37,931 nt of DNA from Chitinophagaceae bacterium (GTDB lineage Bacteria; Bacteroidota; Bacteroidia; Chitinophagales; Chitinophagaceae): positions 1-37,931 of the forward strand of contig JAIEQM010000100.1 in NCBI GenBank assembly GCA_019747705.1, given 5' to 3'. A program made the translations under genes and the position numbers. This document shows positions 30,495-37,931 of this stretch, piece by piece. The notes below the pieces were generated by a model. That model was not told the DNA's origin. It made no database searches and was given only the letters and a program-made list of their open reading frames with translations. The number at the start of each line of letters is the position of its first letter. The stretch's first letter is position 1.

Positions 30495-30794
30495 ATGGAC
30501 ACATTAATTCCAGTAAATATTTTAATTGGCGACCGTAACTACCGTATCAAAGTTTCGCCGGAAGATGAAGAGCATGTACGCAAAACCGTTAAAACCATCA
30601 ATGAAAAAATCATTGAGTTTAAAACCAATTTTGCCGGAAAGGATATGCAGGATTATATTGCCATGGCGCTCATTTGGTATGCTACACAAATAACTGCAGG
30701 TGCTGCTCAAAAAGATGATACGGATTTACTCAAAGCTCTTCAAAAATTAGATGAACAGGTAACCGAACTACTGCCGCAGGAAAAAGAAGAATAG
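30495..30794 (+). CDS. zapA: cell division protein ZapA
   Basis: A 99-aa ZapA-family protein. ZapA binds FtsZ and bundles its filaments at midcell. The N-terminal domain IPVNILIGDRNYRIKVSPEDEEHVRKTVKTIN (residues 4-36) has the typical VxILG-x-Y-xIk pattern, followed by MQDYIAMALIWYATQ and a C-terminal coiled coil ending in Glu/Lys. It lies after the ZapB-like gene and before rny; this grouping with pheT is familiar from other Bacteroidota. It is preceded by 143 bp that hold an AT-rich promoter-like segment (TACAATTTT near 30470). Confidence 0.93.
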   Translation: MDTLIPVNILIGDRNYRIKVSPEDEEHVRKTVKTINEKIIEFKTNFAGKDMQDYIAMALIWYATQITAGAAQKDDTDLLKALQKLDEQVTELLPQEKEE

Positions 30795-31276
30795 TTTTTG
30801 TTACCGGCATTTGTGCAAGTGGCGGCGTTTTTGTTGAGTGAAACGAAATCCCGAACGAAGCTTCGGGACAGCGCTCCGTTCAGGGTTCCGTTTTCAATCG
30901 GGCGATCGTTTGCTGGGTAAAGTTTACCGCCAGTCACCCATCACAAAAAGCCACAAAAATCTCTTATTCTTTTAACCTCTTTCTTTAACATATTTGACAA
31001 AAGAAGAAGAGTTTAAAAGAAATAAAGGGCTCCCCCTTTTTCTCTTAATCTCTTTGTAAAAAACAGTTACAAACTTACATTTAGCTATTATCTCAACAAA
31101 ACAAGGTCTGCTCTGTTGTTTACTTTATCTCCAAACTTGGCAGTAAAGGTCAAAGGGTACCGCATTTTACTTCCTTAATTTTCGTATTTTCGCCCACTAC
31201 ATTTCCGCTATGAACGCATTTGCTGCCATATTCAGGGAACTGTTGCAGAAACATTCATCAAACTATTTTAAACAAA
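30795..31276. other. intergenic region with a repeat related to copies A and B
   Basis: About 480 bp without a convincing gene. Its first part (30799-30935) has the hairpin TCCCGAA/TTCGGGA (30849-30868) and words shared with copy A of the dispersed repeat, such as GGTTCCGTTTTCA (30894-30906 and 10497-10509) and GCGTTTTTG. The middle part (30955-31065) is made of CTCTTAT/TTTAACCTCTTT-type words and a loosely complementary AAGAAGAGTTTAAAAGAAAT segment. A -7-like box TATTTTCG at 31185-31192 probably serves rny. A 44-codon open frame at 31210-31344 overlapping rny is probably spurious. Confidence 0.5.
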
Positions 31277-32842
31277 ATGGAACCACTCATTCTATACATC
31301 ATTATAGGCGCAGCCGCACTCATCCTGGGTATTGTGGCGGGTAAACTCATCTTTGCCAAAAACACGCAAAAACAAATACAGGAAGCTGAACTTCAATCAC
31401 AAAACATAATTAAAGAAGCTGAACTGAGGGCCGAAACCCTCAAAAAAGAAAAAGCCCTTGAAGCCAAGGAAAAATTTGTGCAAATGAAGGCTGAGCACGA
31501 CCGTGAAGTGCTGGAACGCAACAAAAAAATAAACGAAAGCGAAAACCGCACCCGCCAAAAAGAACAATCCATCAATCAAAAAGAAGGCAACCTTGACAAA
31601 CAAATCAAAGAAAATGAGGTGATTAAAGAAAACCTTAAGCGCCAGATTGAAGTGGTGAATCAAAAACGTACCGAGCTGGAAAAGCACCAGGAAGAACATA
31701 TCCGCCGTCTTGAAAAAATTGCCGGGCTGAGTGCGGAAGAAGCAAAAGCACAATTAGTAGAAAGTCTTAAAAACGAAGCCCATACACAGGCGCTTTCATT
31801 ACAACAGGAAATTATTGAAGAAGCCAAACAAAAAGCCGGTAAAGAAGCCCGTAAAATAGTTATTCAAACCATACAGCGTACAGCCGCTGAGCAAACCATT
31901 GAAAACACCGTTACCGTGTTCAATTTGGAAAGCGATGAAATCAAAGGCCAGATCATTGGGCGTGAAGGCCGTAATATCCGTGCCATTGAAGCAGCTACGG
32001 GTGTGGATTTGATTGTGGATGATACACCGGAGGCCATCCTTCTTTCCTCTTTTGATCCATTGCGCCGTGAAGTTGCCCGTTTGAGTTTGCAACGCCTCGT
32101 TTCTGACGGCCGCATTCATCCTGCACGCATTGAAGAAGTGGTGGAGAAAACAAAGAAGCAACTGGAAGAACAAGTGATGGAAATTGGTGAACGTACGGCT
32201 ATTGAACTGGGTATTCATGGCTTGCATAAAGAATTAATAAGAATGGTGGGGCGTATGCGTTTCCGTTCTTCTTACGGGCAAAATCTGTTAATGCACAGCA
32301 GGGAAACGGCTAATCTCTGCGCCATTATGGCTGCAGAGCTTGGCTTAAATCCAAAGCTGGCCAAACGTGCCGGATTGTTACATGATATTGGCAAAGTGCC
32401 CGATGAGGAAACTGAATTGAGCCATGCATTGCTCGGCGCCAAGCTGGCTGAAAAATATGGTGAGAACCCCGCTGTAGTAAATGCAATAGGCGCCCATCAT
32501 GATGAAATGGAGATGCAATATGTTATTTCACCCATTGTACAGGCCTGTGATGCCATCAGCGGTGCACGCCCCGGCGCAAGAAGGGAAATTATGCAGCAAT
32601 ACCTGCAGCGTATAAAAGACCTGGAAAGCCTGGCGATGGGTTATCCCGGTGTGGAAAAAGCGTATGCCATCCAGGCGGGTCGTGAACTGAGGGTTATTGT
32701 GGAGGCAGAAAAAGTTACCGACAGTGAAAGTGATAAACTGAGTTTTGAAATGGCCCAGAAAATACAAACCGAAATGGTGTACCCGGGGCAGATTAAAGTG
32801 ACCGTTATAAGGGAGAAAAGAGCGGTGAATGTAGCGAGATAA
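31277..32842 (+). CDS. rny: ribonuclease Y
   Basis: A 521-aa membrane-anchored endoribonuclease that starts mRNA decay. Parts in order are a single N-terminal membrane helix ([19 protein letters not shown], residues 4-22), a long charged coiled coil (about 30-190), a KH RNA-binding domain with [19 protein letters not shown] (about 217-235), an HD phosphohydrolase domain with [11 protein letters not shown] (about 371-381) and IGAHHDEME, and a conserved C-terminal end [21 protein letters not shown]. Length is normal for the family. I chose ATG 31277 because the conserved membrane helix begins right there; the longer frame upstream (31220) has no conserved content. rplS follows 70 bp later with its own promoter. 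Confidence 0.96.
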   Translation: MEPLILYIIIGAAALILGIVAGKLIFAKNTQKQIQEAELQSQNIIKEAELRAETLKKEKALEAKEKFVQMKAEHDREVLERNKKINESENRTRQKEQSINQKEGNLDKQIKENEVIKENLKRQIEVVNQKRTELEKHQEEHIRRLEKIAGLSAEEAKAQLVESLKNEAHTQALSLQQEIIEEAKQKAGKEARKIVIQTIQRTAAEQTIENTVTVFNLESDEIKGQIIGREGRNIRAIEAATGVDLIVDDTPEAILLSSFDPLRREVARLSLQRLVSDGRIHPARIEEVVEKTKKQLEEQVMEIGERTAIELGIHGLHKELIRMVGRMRFRSSYGQNLLMHSRETANLCAIMAAELGLNPKLAKRAGLLHDIGKVPDEETELSHALLGAKLAEKYGENPAVVNAIGAHHDEMEMQYVISPIVQACDAISGARPGARREIMQQYLQRIKDLESLAMGYPGVEKAYAIQAGRELRVIVEAEKVTDSESDKLSFEMAQKIQTEMVYPGQIKVTVIREKRAVNVAR

Positions 32843-32883
32843 AAAATCTCTAATTACATTCTTAAATTTTGAACATTTCCCCC

Positions 32884-32891
32884 TACCTTTG
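32884..32891 (+). promoter_or_regulatory. rplS -7 promoter box
   Basis: TACCTTTG matches TAnnTTTG and lies 21 bp before ATG 32913. It excludes the longer in-frame start at 32889. Confidence 0.6.
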
Positions 32892-32912
32892 CCGTCCGAA
32901 AAATTTAAAGTT

Positions 32913-33266
32913 ATGAACTCCGCAATAGCATTTGTACATGAGCAATTAACAGTAAAGAAAGTTCTCCCTGTTTTTAAAGCAGGAGATAATATTACTGTAA
33001 ACTATAAGATTGTTGAAGGTGGTAAAGAGCGTATCCAGAGCTTTCGTGGAGATGTGGTAAAACGCCAGGGCACAGGTGCAACAGCCTCATTTACAGTACG
33101 TAAAATTTCTGATGGTATAGGTGTTGAGCGTAGTTTCCCTGTAAACTCTCCCAATATTGATTCAGTGGAACTGAACAAAGTAGGTAAAGTGAGCCGTGCT
33201 AAACTCTTCTATCTCCGTGAAAGAAGCGGAAAGAGCGCCCGCATCAAAGAAAAGCGTATGAAATAA
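32913..33266 (+). CDS. rplS: 50S ribosomal protein L19
   Basis: A 117-aa L19 protein, located at the 30S-50S interface of the ribosome. The standard blocks are present: [32 protein letters not shown] (residues 18-49), TFTVRKIS-type segment as [57 protein letters not shown] at the end. The start at ATG 32913 ([11 protein letters not shown]) is set by the promoter box upstream and by family length. A clear terminator follows 15 bp after the stop. Confidence 0.97.
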   Translation: MNSAIAFVHEQLTVKKVLPVFKAGDNITVNYKIVEGGKERIQSFRGDVVKRQGTGATASFTVRKISDGIGVERSFPVNSPNIDSVELNKVGKVSRAKLFYLRERSGKSARIKEKRMK

Positions 33267-33281
33267 GATTAAAATAGAAAA

Positions 33282-33314
33282 AGGCGGTAAAAAAATGACC
33301 GCCTCTTTTTTTTT
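33282..33314 (+). terminator. intrinsic terminator of rplS
   Basis: AGGCGGT/ACCGCCT (33282-33288 with 33298-33304) followed by a nine-base T-run. Confidence 0.92.
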
Positions 33315-33442
33315 CAGGGCATGATATTTGCCGTATATTTACCGCATATTACAATCTCGTAATCCTTTCCCTATTCGAAACTAAGAGTCCTATTCCAAAT
33401 TGAGCCAACTGCACACTCATTTTAAACTCAAAGTTTCGAACA

Positions 33443-33568
33443 ATGAAAAAATTATTAATTGCAGCCGTAGTCATTGGATTTGTTTTAACCTCCTGCAGCC
33501 GTGGTATTTCCCCTTACCAGGCCGCAAATGGTAAAGCTGGTAAATGCGGAAAGCATTATATCCGTTAA
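33443..33568 (+). CDS. 41-aa small lipoprotein
   Basis: A short reading frame of 41 aa. The N-terminus KKLLIAAVVIGFVLTSC is a textbook lipoprotein signal with the lipobox LTSC at Cys18. The mature part is only 24 residues, SRGISPYQAANGK followed by AGKCGKHYIR, with a single further Cys (Cys35) and a basic end. It is flanked by the rplS terminator upstream and by its own terminator 27 bp after its stop, so it is a separate transcript. Tiny lipoproteins ending in a KCG-x-x-Y-x-R-like motif occur in Bacteroidota from memory; no function is known. Confidence 0.75.
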   Translation: MKKLLIAAVVIGFVLTSCSRGISPYQAANGKAGKCGKHYIR

Positions 33569-33594
33569 ATCTGTACAGGCTTACAAAATTTTAA

Positions 33595-33617
33595 AACCAC
33601 GGTTGCGTGGTTTTTTT
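33595..33617 (+). terminator. intrinsic terminator after the small lipoprotein gene
   Basis: AACCACG/CGTGGTT (33595-33601 with 33606-33612) followed directly by a T-run. Confidence 0.88.
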
Positions 33618-33643
33618 ATTTCCTGTACTAAGGCATTTAACTG

Positions 33644-33651
33644 TACCTTTG
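33644..33651 (+). promoter_or_regulatory. tatA -7 promoter box
   Basis: TACCTTTG matches TAnnTTTG and lies 21 bp upstream of the tatA ATG, the same distance as at rplS. Confidence 0.6.
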
Positions 33652-33672
33652 TAATTCTTTAAAATAAATATC

Positions 33673-33891
33673 ATGAACTTTCAACCCATACTCTTAGGCG
33701 TACTCGGCACACAGGAAATTATCATTATTGCCATTATCATTCTGTTGTTATTTGGTGGCCGCAAAATTCCTGAACTGATGCGTGGACTTGGTAAAGGTAT
33801 CCGTGAGTTTAACGATGCCAAGAATACTGTTCGCAAGGAAATTGAGGAAGCCCCCAATACCAATTCCAACGACACTCCTTCAGCCAAGTAA
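33673..33891 (+). CDS. tatA: Sec-independent protein translocase TatA/TatE
   Basis: A 72-aa TatA-type subunit of the twin-arginine protein exporter. A short N-terminus (MNFQPILLGVLGTQEIIII) leads into one membrane helix, AIIILLLFGGRKIPELMRGLGKG (about residues 20-42), with the Phe-Gly hinge (FGG) and the amphipathic helix KIPELMRGLGKGIREF, followed by a polar tail NTNSNDTPSAK. The pattern is standard for TatA in Bacteroidota. tatC is not in the window. gatA follows after 47 bp and may be co-transcribed. Confidence 0.92.
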   Translation: MNFQPILLGVLGTQEIIIIAIIILLLFGGRKIPELMRGLGKGIREFNDAKNTVRKEIEEAPNTNSNDTPSAK

Positions 33892-33938
33892 TTGATTAAT
33901 GTATTTTATTTTCTATTTCCCCTGCCGGAACAGATTCA

Positions 33939-35384
33939 TTGTATCCGTTTAATACCATAGCGTCTTATCACCAGCACCTCGTTCAGCAACAAACCAGTTG
34001 TGAAGAAGCGGTATTGTTTTACCTGCGCCAAATAAAAAATCATCAGCATCTCAATGCTTTGGTACATGTGTTTGAAGAAGAAGCCTTGCAAAGAGCAAAA
34101 GAACTGGATAGCAAAAGAAAAAATGGAAGTACGTTGGGTCCTTTGCATGGCGTAATTGTAACTATTAAAGAGGTTATCTGCTACCGGCAACACCCTGTAA
34201 GCGCCTCTTCAAAAATGCTGGATGGTTTTAAAAGTCTCTTCAGCGCAAGTGCTGTTGAAAAACTTTTAGCGGCAGATGCAATCATTATCAGCACTTGTAA
34301 CTGTGATGAGTTTGCCATGGGCAGCAGTAATGAAAATTCAGTTTATGGCCAGGTAAAAAATTTTTTGGATGAAGAACGGGTGCCCGGCGGCTCCAGCGGT
34401 GGCTCGGCTGTTGCTGTGCAGGCTCATCTTTGCATGGTTAGTTTAGGAAGCGATACGGGTGGTTCTGTTCGCCAGCCTGCTGATTTTTGCGGCGTGGTGG
34501 GCATGAAACCCACTTATGGAAGAATCAGCCGGCACGGATTGATTGCTTATGGCAGCAGCTTTGACCAGATTGGAATTTTGGCCCATTCAGTGGAAGATGT
34601 TGCAGTAACGCTTTCGGTAATTGCCGGATCTGATGAATTTGACAGTACTGTTTCCTCCTTACCGGTTCCTGATTATTCAGCACAAATCAAATCATCATCT
34701 CATAAAAAACCAATTGCAGGTTATTTCAAACAAACACTGCTGCATGATGGGCTGGATGAAGAAATTAAACAAACACATCTTTCTTTTATTCATCAATTAC
34801 AAAAAGATGGCTATGAAGTAAAAGAACTGAGTTTTGATTTACTGGATTATATTGTTCCCACTTATTATATTCTTACAACGGCTGAAGCCAGCAGCAACCT
34901 TTCCCGTTATGACGGTGTGCGTTATGGCCATCAATCAACACCTGTAAAAGAAGATTTAACGGATTTTTATTCTTCCAACCGCTCAGCAGGTTTTGGTAAA
35001 GAAGTGCAGCGCCGCATTATGCTCGGAACATTTGTATTAAGTGCCGGTTATTATGATGCCTATTTTACCAAAGCCCAGCAGGTACGGAAAAAATTATATG
35101 AGCAATGCAGGCTGGTTTTCAATGAAGTGGAGGTGTTGCTGATGCCTGTTTCACCCTCTACCGCTTTTAAAATTGGAGAAAAAAGTAATGATCCGGTTGA
35201 AATGTACCTGGCTGATATTTATACTGTTTTTGCTAATCTTGCAGGCATTCCTGCTATTTCCATTCCGTTATTTAAACACAGCAACGGGCTGCCCTTTGGC
35301 CTTCAATTGATGACCAACCATTTTGATGAAGTATCTTTGCTCGGCCTTGGCCATAAATGGATGGAAACATACAGGGCCGTTTAA
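33939..35384 (+). CDS. gatA: Asp/Glu-tRNA amidotransferase subunit A (GatA) or close amidase
   Basis: A 481-aa amidase-signature enzyme. In the GatCAB complex GatA releases ammonia from Gln to convert Glu-tRNA-Gln (or Asp-tRNA-Asn). The catalytic triad is visible: Lys77 in IVTIKEVI, cis-Ser152 in PGGSSGGSAVAV and nucleophile Ser176 in GSDTGGSVRQPA. The GatA-type segment CDEFAMGSSNENSVYG (residues 122-137) argues for GatA rather than a generic amidase. Small departures, such as the VICYRQHPVS region, are lineage-specific. The start is a TTG at 33939. gatB and gatC are not adjacent, which is common in this phylum. The lytic transglycosylase gene starts 7 bp after its stop. Confidence 0.9.
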   Translation: MYPFNTIASYHQHLVQQQTSCEEAVLFYLRQIKNHQHLNALVHVFEEEALQRAKELDSKRKNGSTLGPLHGVIVTIKEVICYRQHPVSASSKMLDGFKSLFSASAVEKLLAADAIIISTCNCDEFAMGSSNENSVYGQVKNFLDEERVPGGSSGGSAVAVQAHLCMVSLGSDTGGSVRQPADFCGVVGMKPTYGRISRHGLIAYGSSFDQIGILAHSVEDVAVTLSVIAGSDEFDSTVSSLPVPDYSAQIKSSSHKKPIAGYFKQTLLHDGLDEEIKQTHLSFIHQLQKDGYEVKELSFDLLDYIVPTYYILTTAEASSNLSRYDGVRYGHQSTPVKEDLTDFYSSNRSAGFGKEVQRRIMLGTFVLSAGYYDAYFTKAQQVRKKLYEQCRLVFNEVEVLLMPVSPSTAFKIGEKSNDPVEMYLADIYTVFANLAGIPAISIPLFKHSNGLPFGLQLMTNHFDEVSLLGLGHKWMETYRAV

Positions 35385-35391
35385 AAACAAA

Positions 35392-36462
35392 ATGCACAAG
35401 TTTTTCTTCATCATACTGTCGCTTTTATATTCTTTCTGTTTATATGCACAGAAAGATTCAACTGCTGTTATAAAAGAAACTGCCAGGCCCGGTAATGTGG
35501 AACGCTATGGGTTTAAAAACCTTTTTGCTGACAAAGAATATAACAACGCCTTGCGTTACGACTATCAAATTAACCCGCAGGCATGGGGTTTTATTAAAGA
35601 TTACTTAGACAGTCATGGCAAGAGTTTAAATAATATGAAAAGCTGGGGCATGCCGTATTTTACGTTGATTGATAATGTGCTGATGCAATACGGCCTTCCG
35701 CATGAATTAAAATATTTAGCGTTGATTGAAAGCGGGTTGAATACCAATGCTACCAGTTGGGTAGGTGCACGGGGCCCCTGGCAGTTTATGCCCGGCACTG
35801 CAAGGGATTATGGTTTAATGGTAAATACATGGATGGATGAACGTACTGATTATTTCCGCAGTACACATGCTGCTGCTAAATATCTCAGTTCTTTATATGA
35901 TGACTTAGATGACTGGTTGCTGGTGATAGCTGCGTATAATGGCGGGCCCGGCCGTGTGTACAGCGCTATTAAAAAAAGCGGCAGCCGTGATTTCTGGAAA
36001 CTGCAATATTATTTGCCGGAAGAAAGCCGCACCCATGTAAAAAAATTTATTGCCACCCATTATATTATGGAAGGTAAAGGCGGTGTAACAACTATGGTGA
36101 ATGATGGTAAACAACCGGCACTCAACGAATTTGCACCTGAAAAGCTGGATAGTAATATACAAGTACAGGTGATTGCAGGAAAATTCAGCTCTGTAGTGAT
36201 GGCGAAAAATTTAGTGATGGATTTGTACCAGTTTAACAACCTCAATCCCAAGTTTGATGAAGCGCTGGCGGGCAACAATACCTTTAAATTACGTTTGCCC
36301 AAAGATAAAATGATGATGTTTAATGCCAACCGCTATAACATTCTGAGTGAAAGTGTGCAACTGCTCATGCGTTTTTATGGCGAAGAAGGAATGAAAGATA
36401 TTTATCCCAAAATATCAGAGCTGCCGGAGTTGAAGAAGAAGCCGGTGAAGAAAAAAAGTTAA
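35392..36462 (+). CDS. lytic transglycosylase (MltD-like, SLT domain)
   Basis: A 356-aa exported murein-cleaving enzyme. A signal peptide (HKFFFIILSLLYSFCLYAQ) is followed by the SLT domain: LPHELKYLALIESGLNTNA (residues 102-120, catalytic Glu113), SWVGARGPWQFMPGTARDYGL and DWLLVIAAYNGGPGRVYSAI. These are the three standard motifs of family 1 lytic transglycosylases. The C-terminal 100 residues (IQVQVIAGKFSSVVMAKNL onward, with FNNLNPKFDEALAGN and LRLPKDK) look like a degenerate LysM-type region. The start at ATG 35392 is fixed by the signal peptide. It follows gatA by 7 bp and converges on the broken XRE gene. Confidence 0.93.
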   Translation: MHKFFFIILSLLYSFCLYAQKDSTAVIKETARPGNVERYGFKNLFADKEYNNALRYDYQINPQAWGFIKDYLDSHGKSLNNMKSWGMPYFTLIDNVLMQYGLPHELKYLALIESGLNTNATSWVGARGPWQFMPGTARDYGLMVNTWMDERTDYFRSTHAAAKYLSSLYDDLDDWLLVIAAYNGGPGRVYSAIKKSGSRDFWKLQYYLPEESRTHVKKFIATHYIMEGKGGVTTMVNDGKQPALNEFAPEKLDSNIQVQVIAGKFSSVVMAKNLVMDLYQFNNLNPKFDEALAGNNTFKLRLPKDKMMMFNANRYNILSESVQLLMRFYGEEGMKDIYPKISELPELKKKPVKKKS

Positions 36463-36468
36463 AACGGA

Positions 36469-36693
36469 TCAGAAATCCAATAGCTCATTCAATTTCAATT
36501 CAAGTGCTTTAGCTAAGAGGTTTAATGTAGAAAGCGTAGGGTTTATTTTTCCTTTTTCAATTCTGTGTACCTAGTTTATTTCAATATCTGCTTTCAAAGT
36601 TAAATTTTCAAGAAACATTTTCTTTGATGTTCTGATTTTCTTCAGATGGCTTCCGAAACGGATCAGTAAATCATTATCTCTCGTGTTGTTCAC
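36469..36693 (-). pseudogene. XRE family helix-turn-helix regulator with internal stop
   Basis: Read on the minus strand from a GTG at 36693, the frame gives NNTRDNDLLIRFGSHLKKIR, TSKKMFLENLTLKADIEIN, then TAG (36571-36573), then VHRIEKGKINPTLSTLNLLAKAL and ELKLNELLDF to the TGA at 36469. The two parts form one normal XRE domain, and the family has a Gln or Ser at the stop, so CAG to TAG is the simplest change. It is 6 bp from the convergent transglycosylase stop. A palindrome that may have been its operator lies at 36728-36743. It may be dead, or a nonsense error in the data. Confidence 0.78.
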
Positions 36694-36727
36694 ATAGGCA
36701 AGGTGGGTGTATTAGTAAAAAATATTA

Positions 36728-36743
36728 TAGGCATAAATGCCTA
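36728..36743. promoter_or_regulatory. TAGGCAT-ATGCCTA palindrome
   Basis: A perfect 7-bp dyad with a 2-bp centre (TAGGCATAAATGCCTA), 35 bp upstream of the broken XRE gene and about 75 bp before the transposase. Operators of XRE/HipB-type repressors have this kind of layout. Two TATATTTG boxes at 36759-36766 and 36809-36816 follow on the plus strand. Confidence 0.45.
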
Positions 36744-36819
36744 AAAAAGGTTTTCCCATATATTTGCGACATTCTTATTAATAAGGACATAATTTAGTTC
36801 TTATTATGTATATTTGCGG

Positions 36820-37842
36820 ATGCAAAAAACGAAGCGTAAGAACAAGGCCGCCCAGGAGGAGTGCCGGTTTCGGATTGTTGATTATTTAAAAAAGCGAAGG
36901 GGTACCCAAAAGCAGGCTGCTGAGATATTCTCGGTTACTGAAAGGGCAGTAAATAAAATTTGGAACAAGTATAAAACTGAAGGTAAACGTTCGTTGATAA
37001 GTAAGAAGCGAGGGGTCAAAGGCGGAATGAAACTGAACGGTACCCGGGCATCCGAAGTACGTAACATTATAAAGGATAAATTGCCAGACCAGTTAAAACT
37101 GCCTTATGGGTTATGGACAAGGGAAGCCGTTCAGCAATTGACAGGTCGCCGTTATGGCATAACACTAAGCGTAAAGCAGGTTGGCCGCTATTTAAAATTG
37201 TGGGGTTATACCCCTCAAAAGCCCATCCGCAAAGCATTTGAGCAAAAACCGGAGGAGGTAAAGCAATGGCTGGAGAAAGAATACCCGGCTATTAAGAAAA
37301 AGGCATCGAAAGAAAAAGGCATTATCTATTTTGGCGATGAGACAGGTATGCGCAGCGACCATCAGGCAGGCAGGAGTTACGCACCGAAAGGTCAGACACC
37401 TGTTGTGAAAAACACAGGGCAGCGGTTTTCGCTGAACAGGATTTCGGCTATTAGCAACAAAGGGCATTTACAATTTATGATCATTGAACGGTTCAACGGT
37501 GATGTGTTTACAGACTTTTTAAAGCGGATGATAAAATACAGCAGGGAAAAAGTATTCTTTATAACGGACGGCCACCCGGCCCACAAAACAAAGAAACTGA
37601 AAGCATGGCTGGAAGAAAACAAAAAGCGGATTGAAGTATTCTTTATCCCGCCTTACAGCCCGGAGCTGAATGCGCAGGAGTATTTGAATCAAGATGTAAA
37701 GACAAACGTAACAGGCAAGAAGCGCCCGGTTAACAAGGCACAAATGCGGAGCAACGTCGAAGATTTTATGACCAAAAGAAAAAAGAACAGAAAACAAGTA
37801 CAAAAATATTTTCATGCAAACCACGTCAGATATGCAGCTTAG
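36820..37842 (+). mobile_element. IS630-family transposase (coding sequence; IS ends not located)
   Basis: A 340-aa transposase of the IS630/Tc1-mariner superfamily. The N-terminal helix-turn-helix DNA-binding region has QKQAAEIFSVTERAVNKIWNKYKTE (about residues 30-54) and a second winged part GITLSVKQVGRYLKLWGY. The catalytic domain shows Asp173 in IIYFGDETG, Asp250 in FFITDGHPAHK and Glu287 in PPYSPELNAQEYL, the DDE triad. The frame is intact. The start at ATG 36820 sits right after a perfect TATATTTG (36809-36816), so the promoter may be internal to the left end or leaderless. Family insertions duplicate TA. I could not identify both terminal repeats; the right one may lie beyond the group II intron end that follows. 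Confidence 0.92.
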
Positions 37843-37855
37843 AAAAAATACACGA

Positions 37856-37931
37856 ATTGAGTAGGGGGCAAAGATATTAAACTTTGCCGCCCTCTCACAC
37901 CACCGTATGTACTTGCGTGTACGGCGGTTTC
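37856..37931 (-). mobile_element. 3' end of a group II intron (domains V and VI), continuing beyond the window
   Basis: On the minus strand the sequence runs ACCGCCGTA...TACGGTGGT (37898-37929), a domain-V-type hairpin: 8-bp lower stem CCGCCGTA/TACGGTGG, a two-base CA bulge, a short upper stem and a GCAA tetraloop. Next is a hairpin GGCAAAG/CTTTGCC (37882-37888 with 37867-37873) that suits domain VI, then CCCTACTCAAT with an unpaired A seven bases from the expected end. The predicted 3' splice boundary is position 37856. No intron protein is visible because the rest lies outside. The intron would end just 14 bp after the transposase stop, so it may sit inside the IS. Confidence 0.7.

Noticed and set aside
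30955..31100. Possible 6S-like or other small RNA between zapA and rny
   Set aside because: There are loosely complementary A/G- and T/C-rich stretches, but I could not build a stable long hairpin with the central bubble of 6S RNA. An Rfam search would decide.
31210..31344. 44-codon frame overlapping the start of rny
   Set aside because: No recognisable content, different frame from rny, and no sign of a leader peptide such as codon runs or alternative hairpins.
1..37931. CRISPR array, tRNA or rRNA genes
   Set aside because: No regularly spaced direct repeats and no cloverleaf-like or rRNA-like stretches were recognised in the intergenic regions.

Overview
The window looks like a chromosomal segment of a Bacteroidota bacterium, most likely of the Chitinophagaceae (Sediminibacterium/Ferruginibacter/Lacibacter-like). 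Reasons: protein families and gene neighbourhoods typical of that group, upstream regions without Shine-Dalgarno runs, -7 promoter boxes of the Bacteroidota type TAnnTTTG a short distance before many start codons, several TTG starts, and intergenic spaces full of short palindromic repeats. No rRNA, tRNA or CRISPR array was seen.

Layout. 1-2881: end of a nuo operon (nuoN) with a four-helix-bundle (23S rRNA intervening-sequence type) gene inserted before it between 21-bp inverted repeats, then two small genes. 3002-4728: a DarT/DarG DNA ADP-ribosylation toxin-antitoxin pair with its own promoter. 4904-6381: a small membrane protein, a cluster of REP-like palindromes, a VOC protein and a DoxX-like protein. 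6791-10333: nifJ (pyruvate:ferredoxin oxidoreductase, minus strand) with a dyad placed like a class II Crp/Fnr activator site. 10334-12475: repeat-rich DNA and two broken genes (rhodanese; polysaccharide deacetylase lipoprotein). 12537-16522: a compact cluster of UbiA prenyltransferase, type III polyketide synthase, methyltransferase and geranylgeranyl-reductase-like flavoprotein, which would fit a prenylated or reduced polyketide lipid or quinone. 16666-17282: a GbsR/MarR-like regulator with a 20-bp palindrome over its own promoter. 17328-20708: membrane protein, DCC-family membrane protein, TIGR01777 epimerase, TonB-domain protein and CoA-binding protein. 20709-22243: a DUF458 gene among dispersed and tandem repeats. 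22244-26895 (minus strand): rsmE, a secreted alpha/beta hydrolase, an ORF6N-domain gene and dnaB. 27223-33617: pheT, a coiled-coil gene, zapA, rny, rplS and a 41-aa lipoprotein, a housekeeping block. 33644-36462: tatA, gatA and a lytic transglycosylase. 36469-37931: an XRE regulator with a nonsense codon, an IS630-family transposase, and the 3' end (domains V and VI) of a group II intron on the minus strand running off the window.

The most unusual theme is palindromic DNA in and around genes: an IVP gene bracketed by a long inverted repeat inside a respiratory operon; near-identical 23-bp palindromes inside the ORF6N gene and over its promoter; repeat-like palindromes read in frame inside the flavoprotein and rsmE genes; and a multi-part intergenic repeat in two or three copies. 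All functional statements are family-based readings of the sequence. No database search was run.
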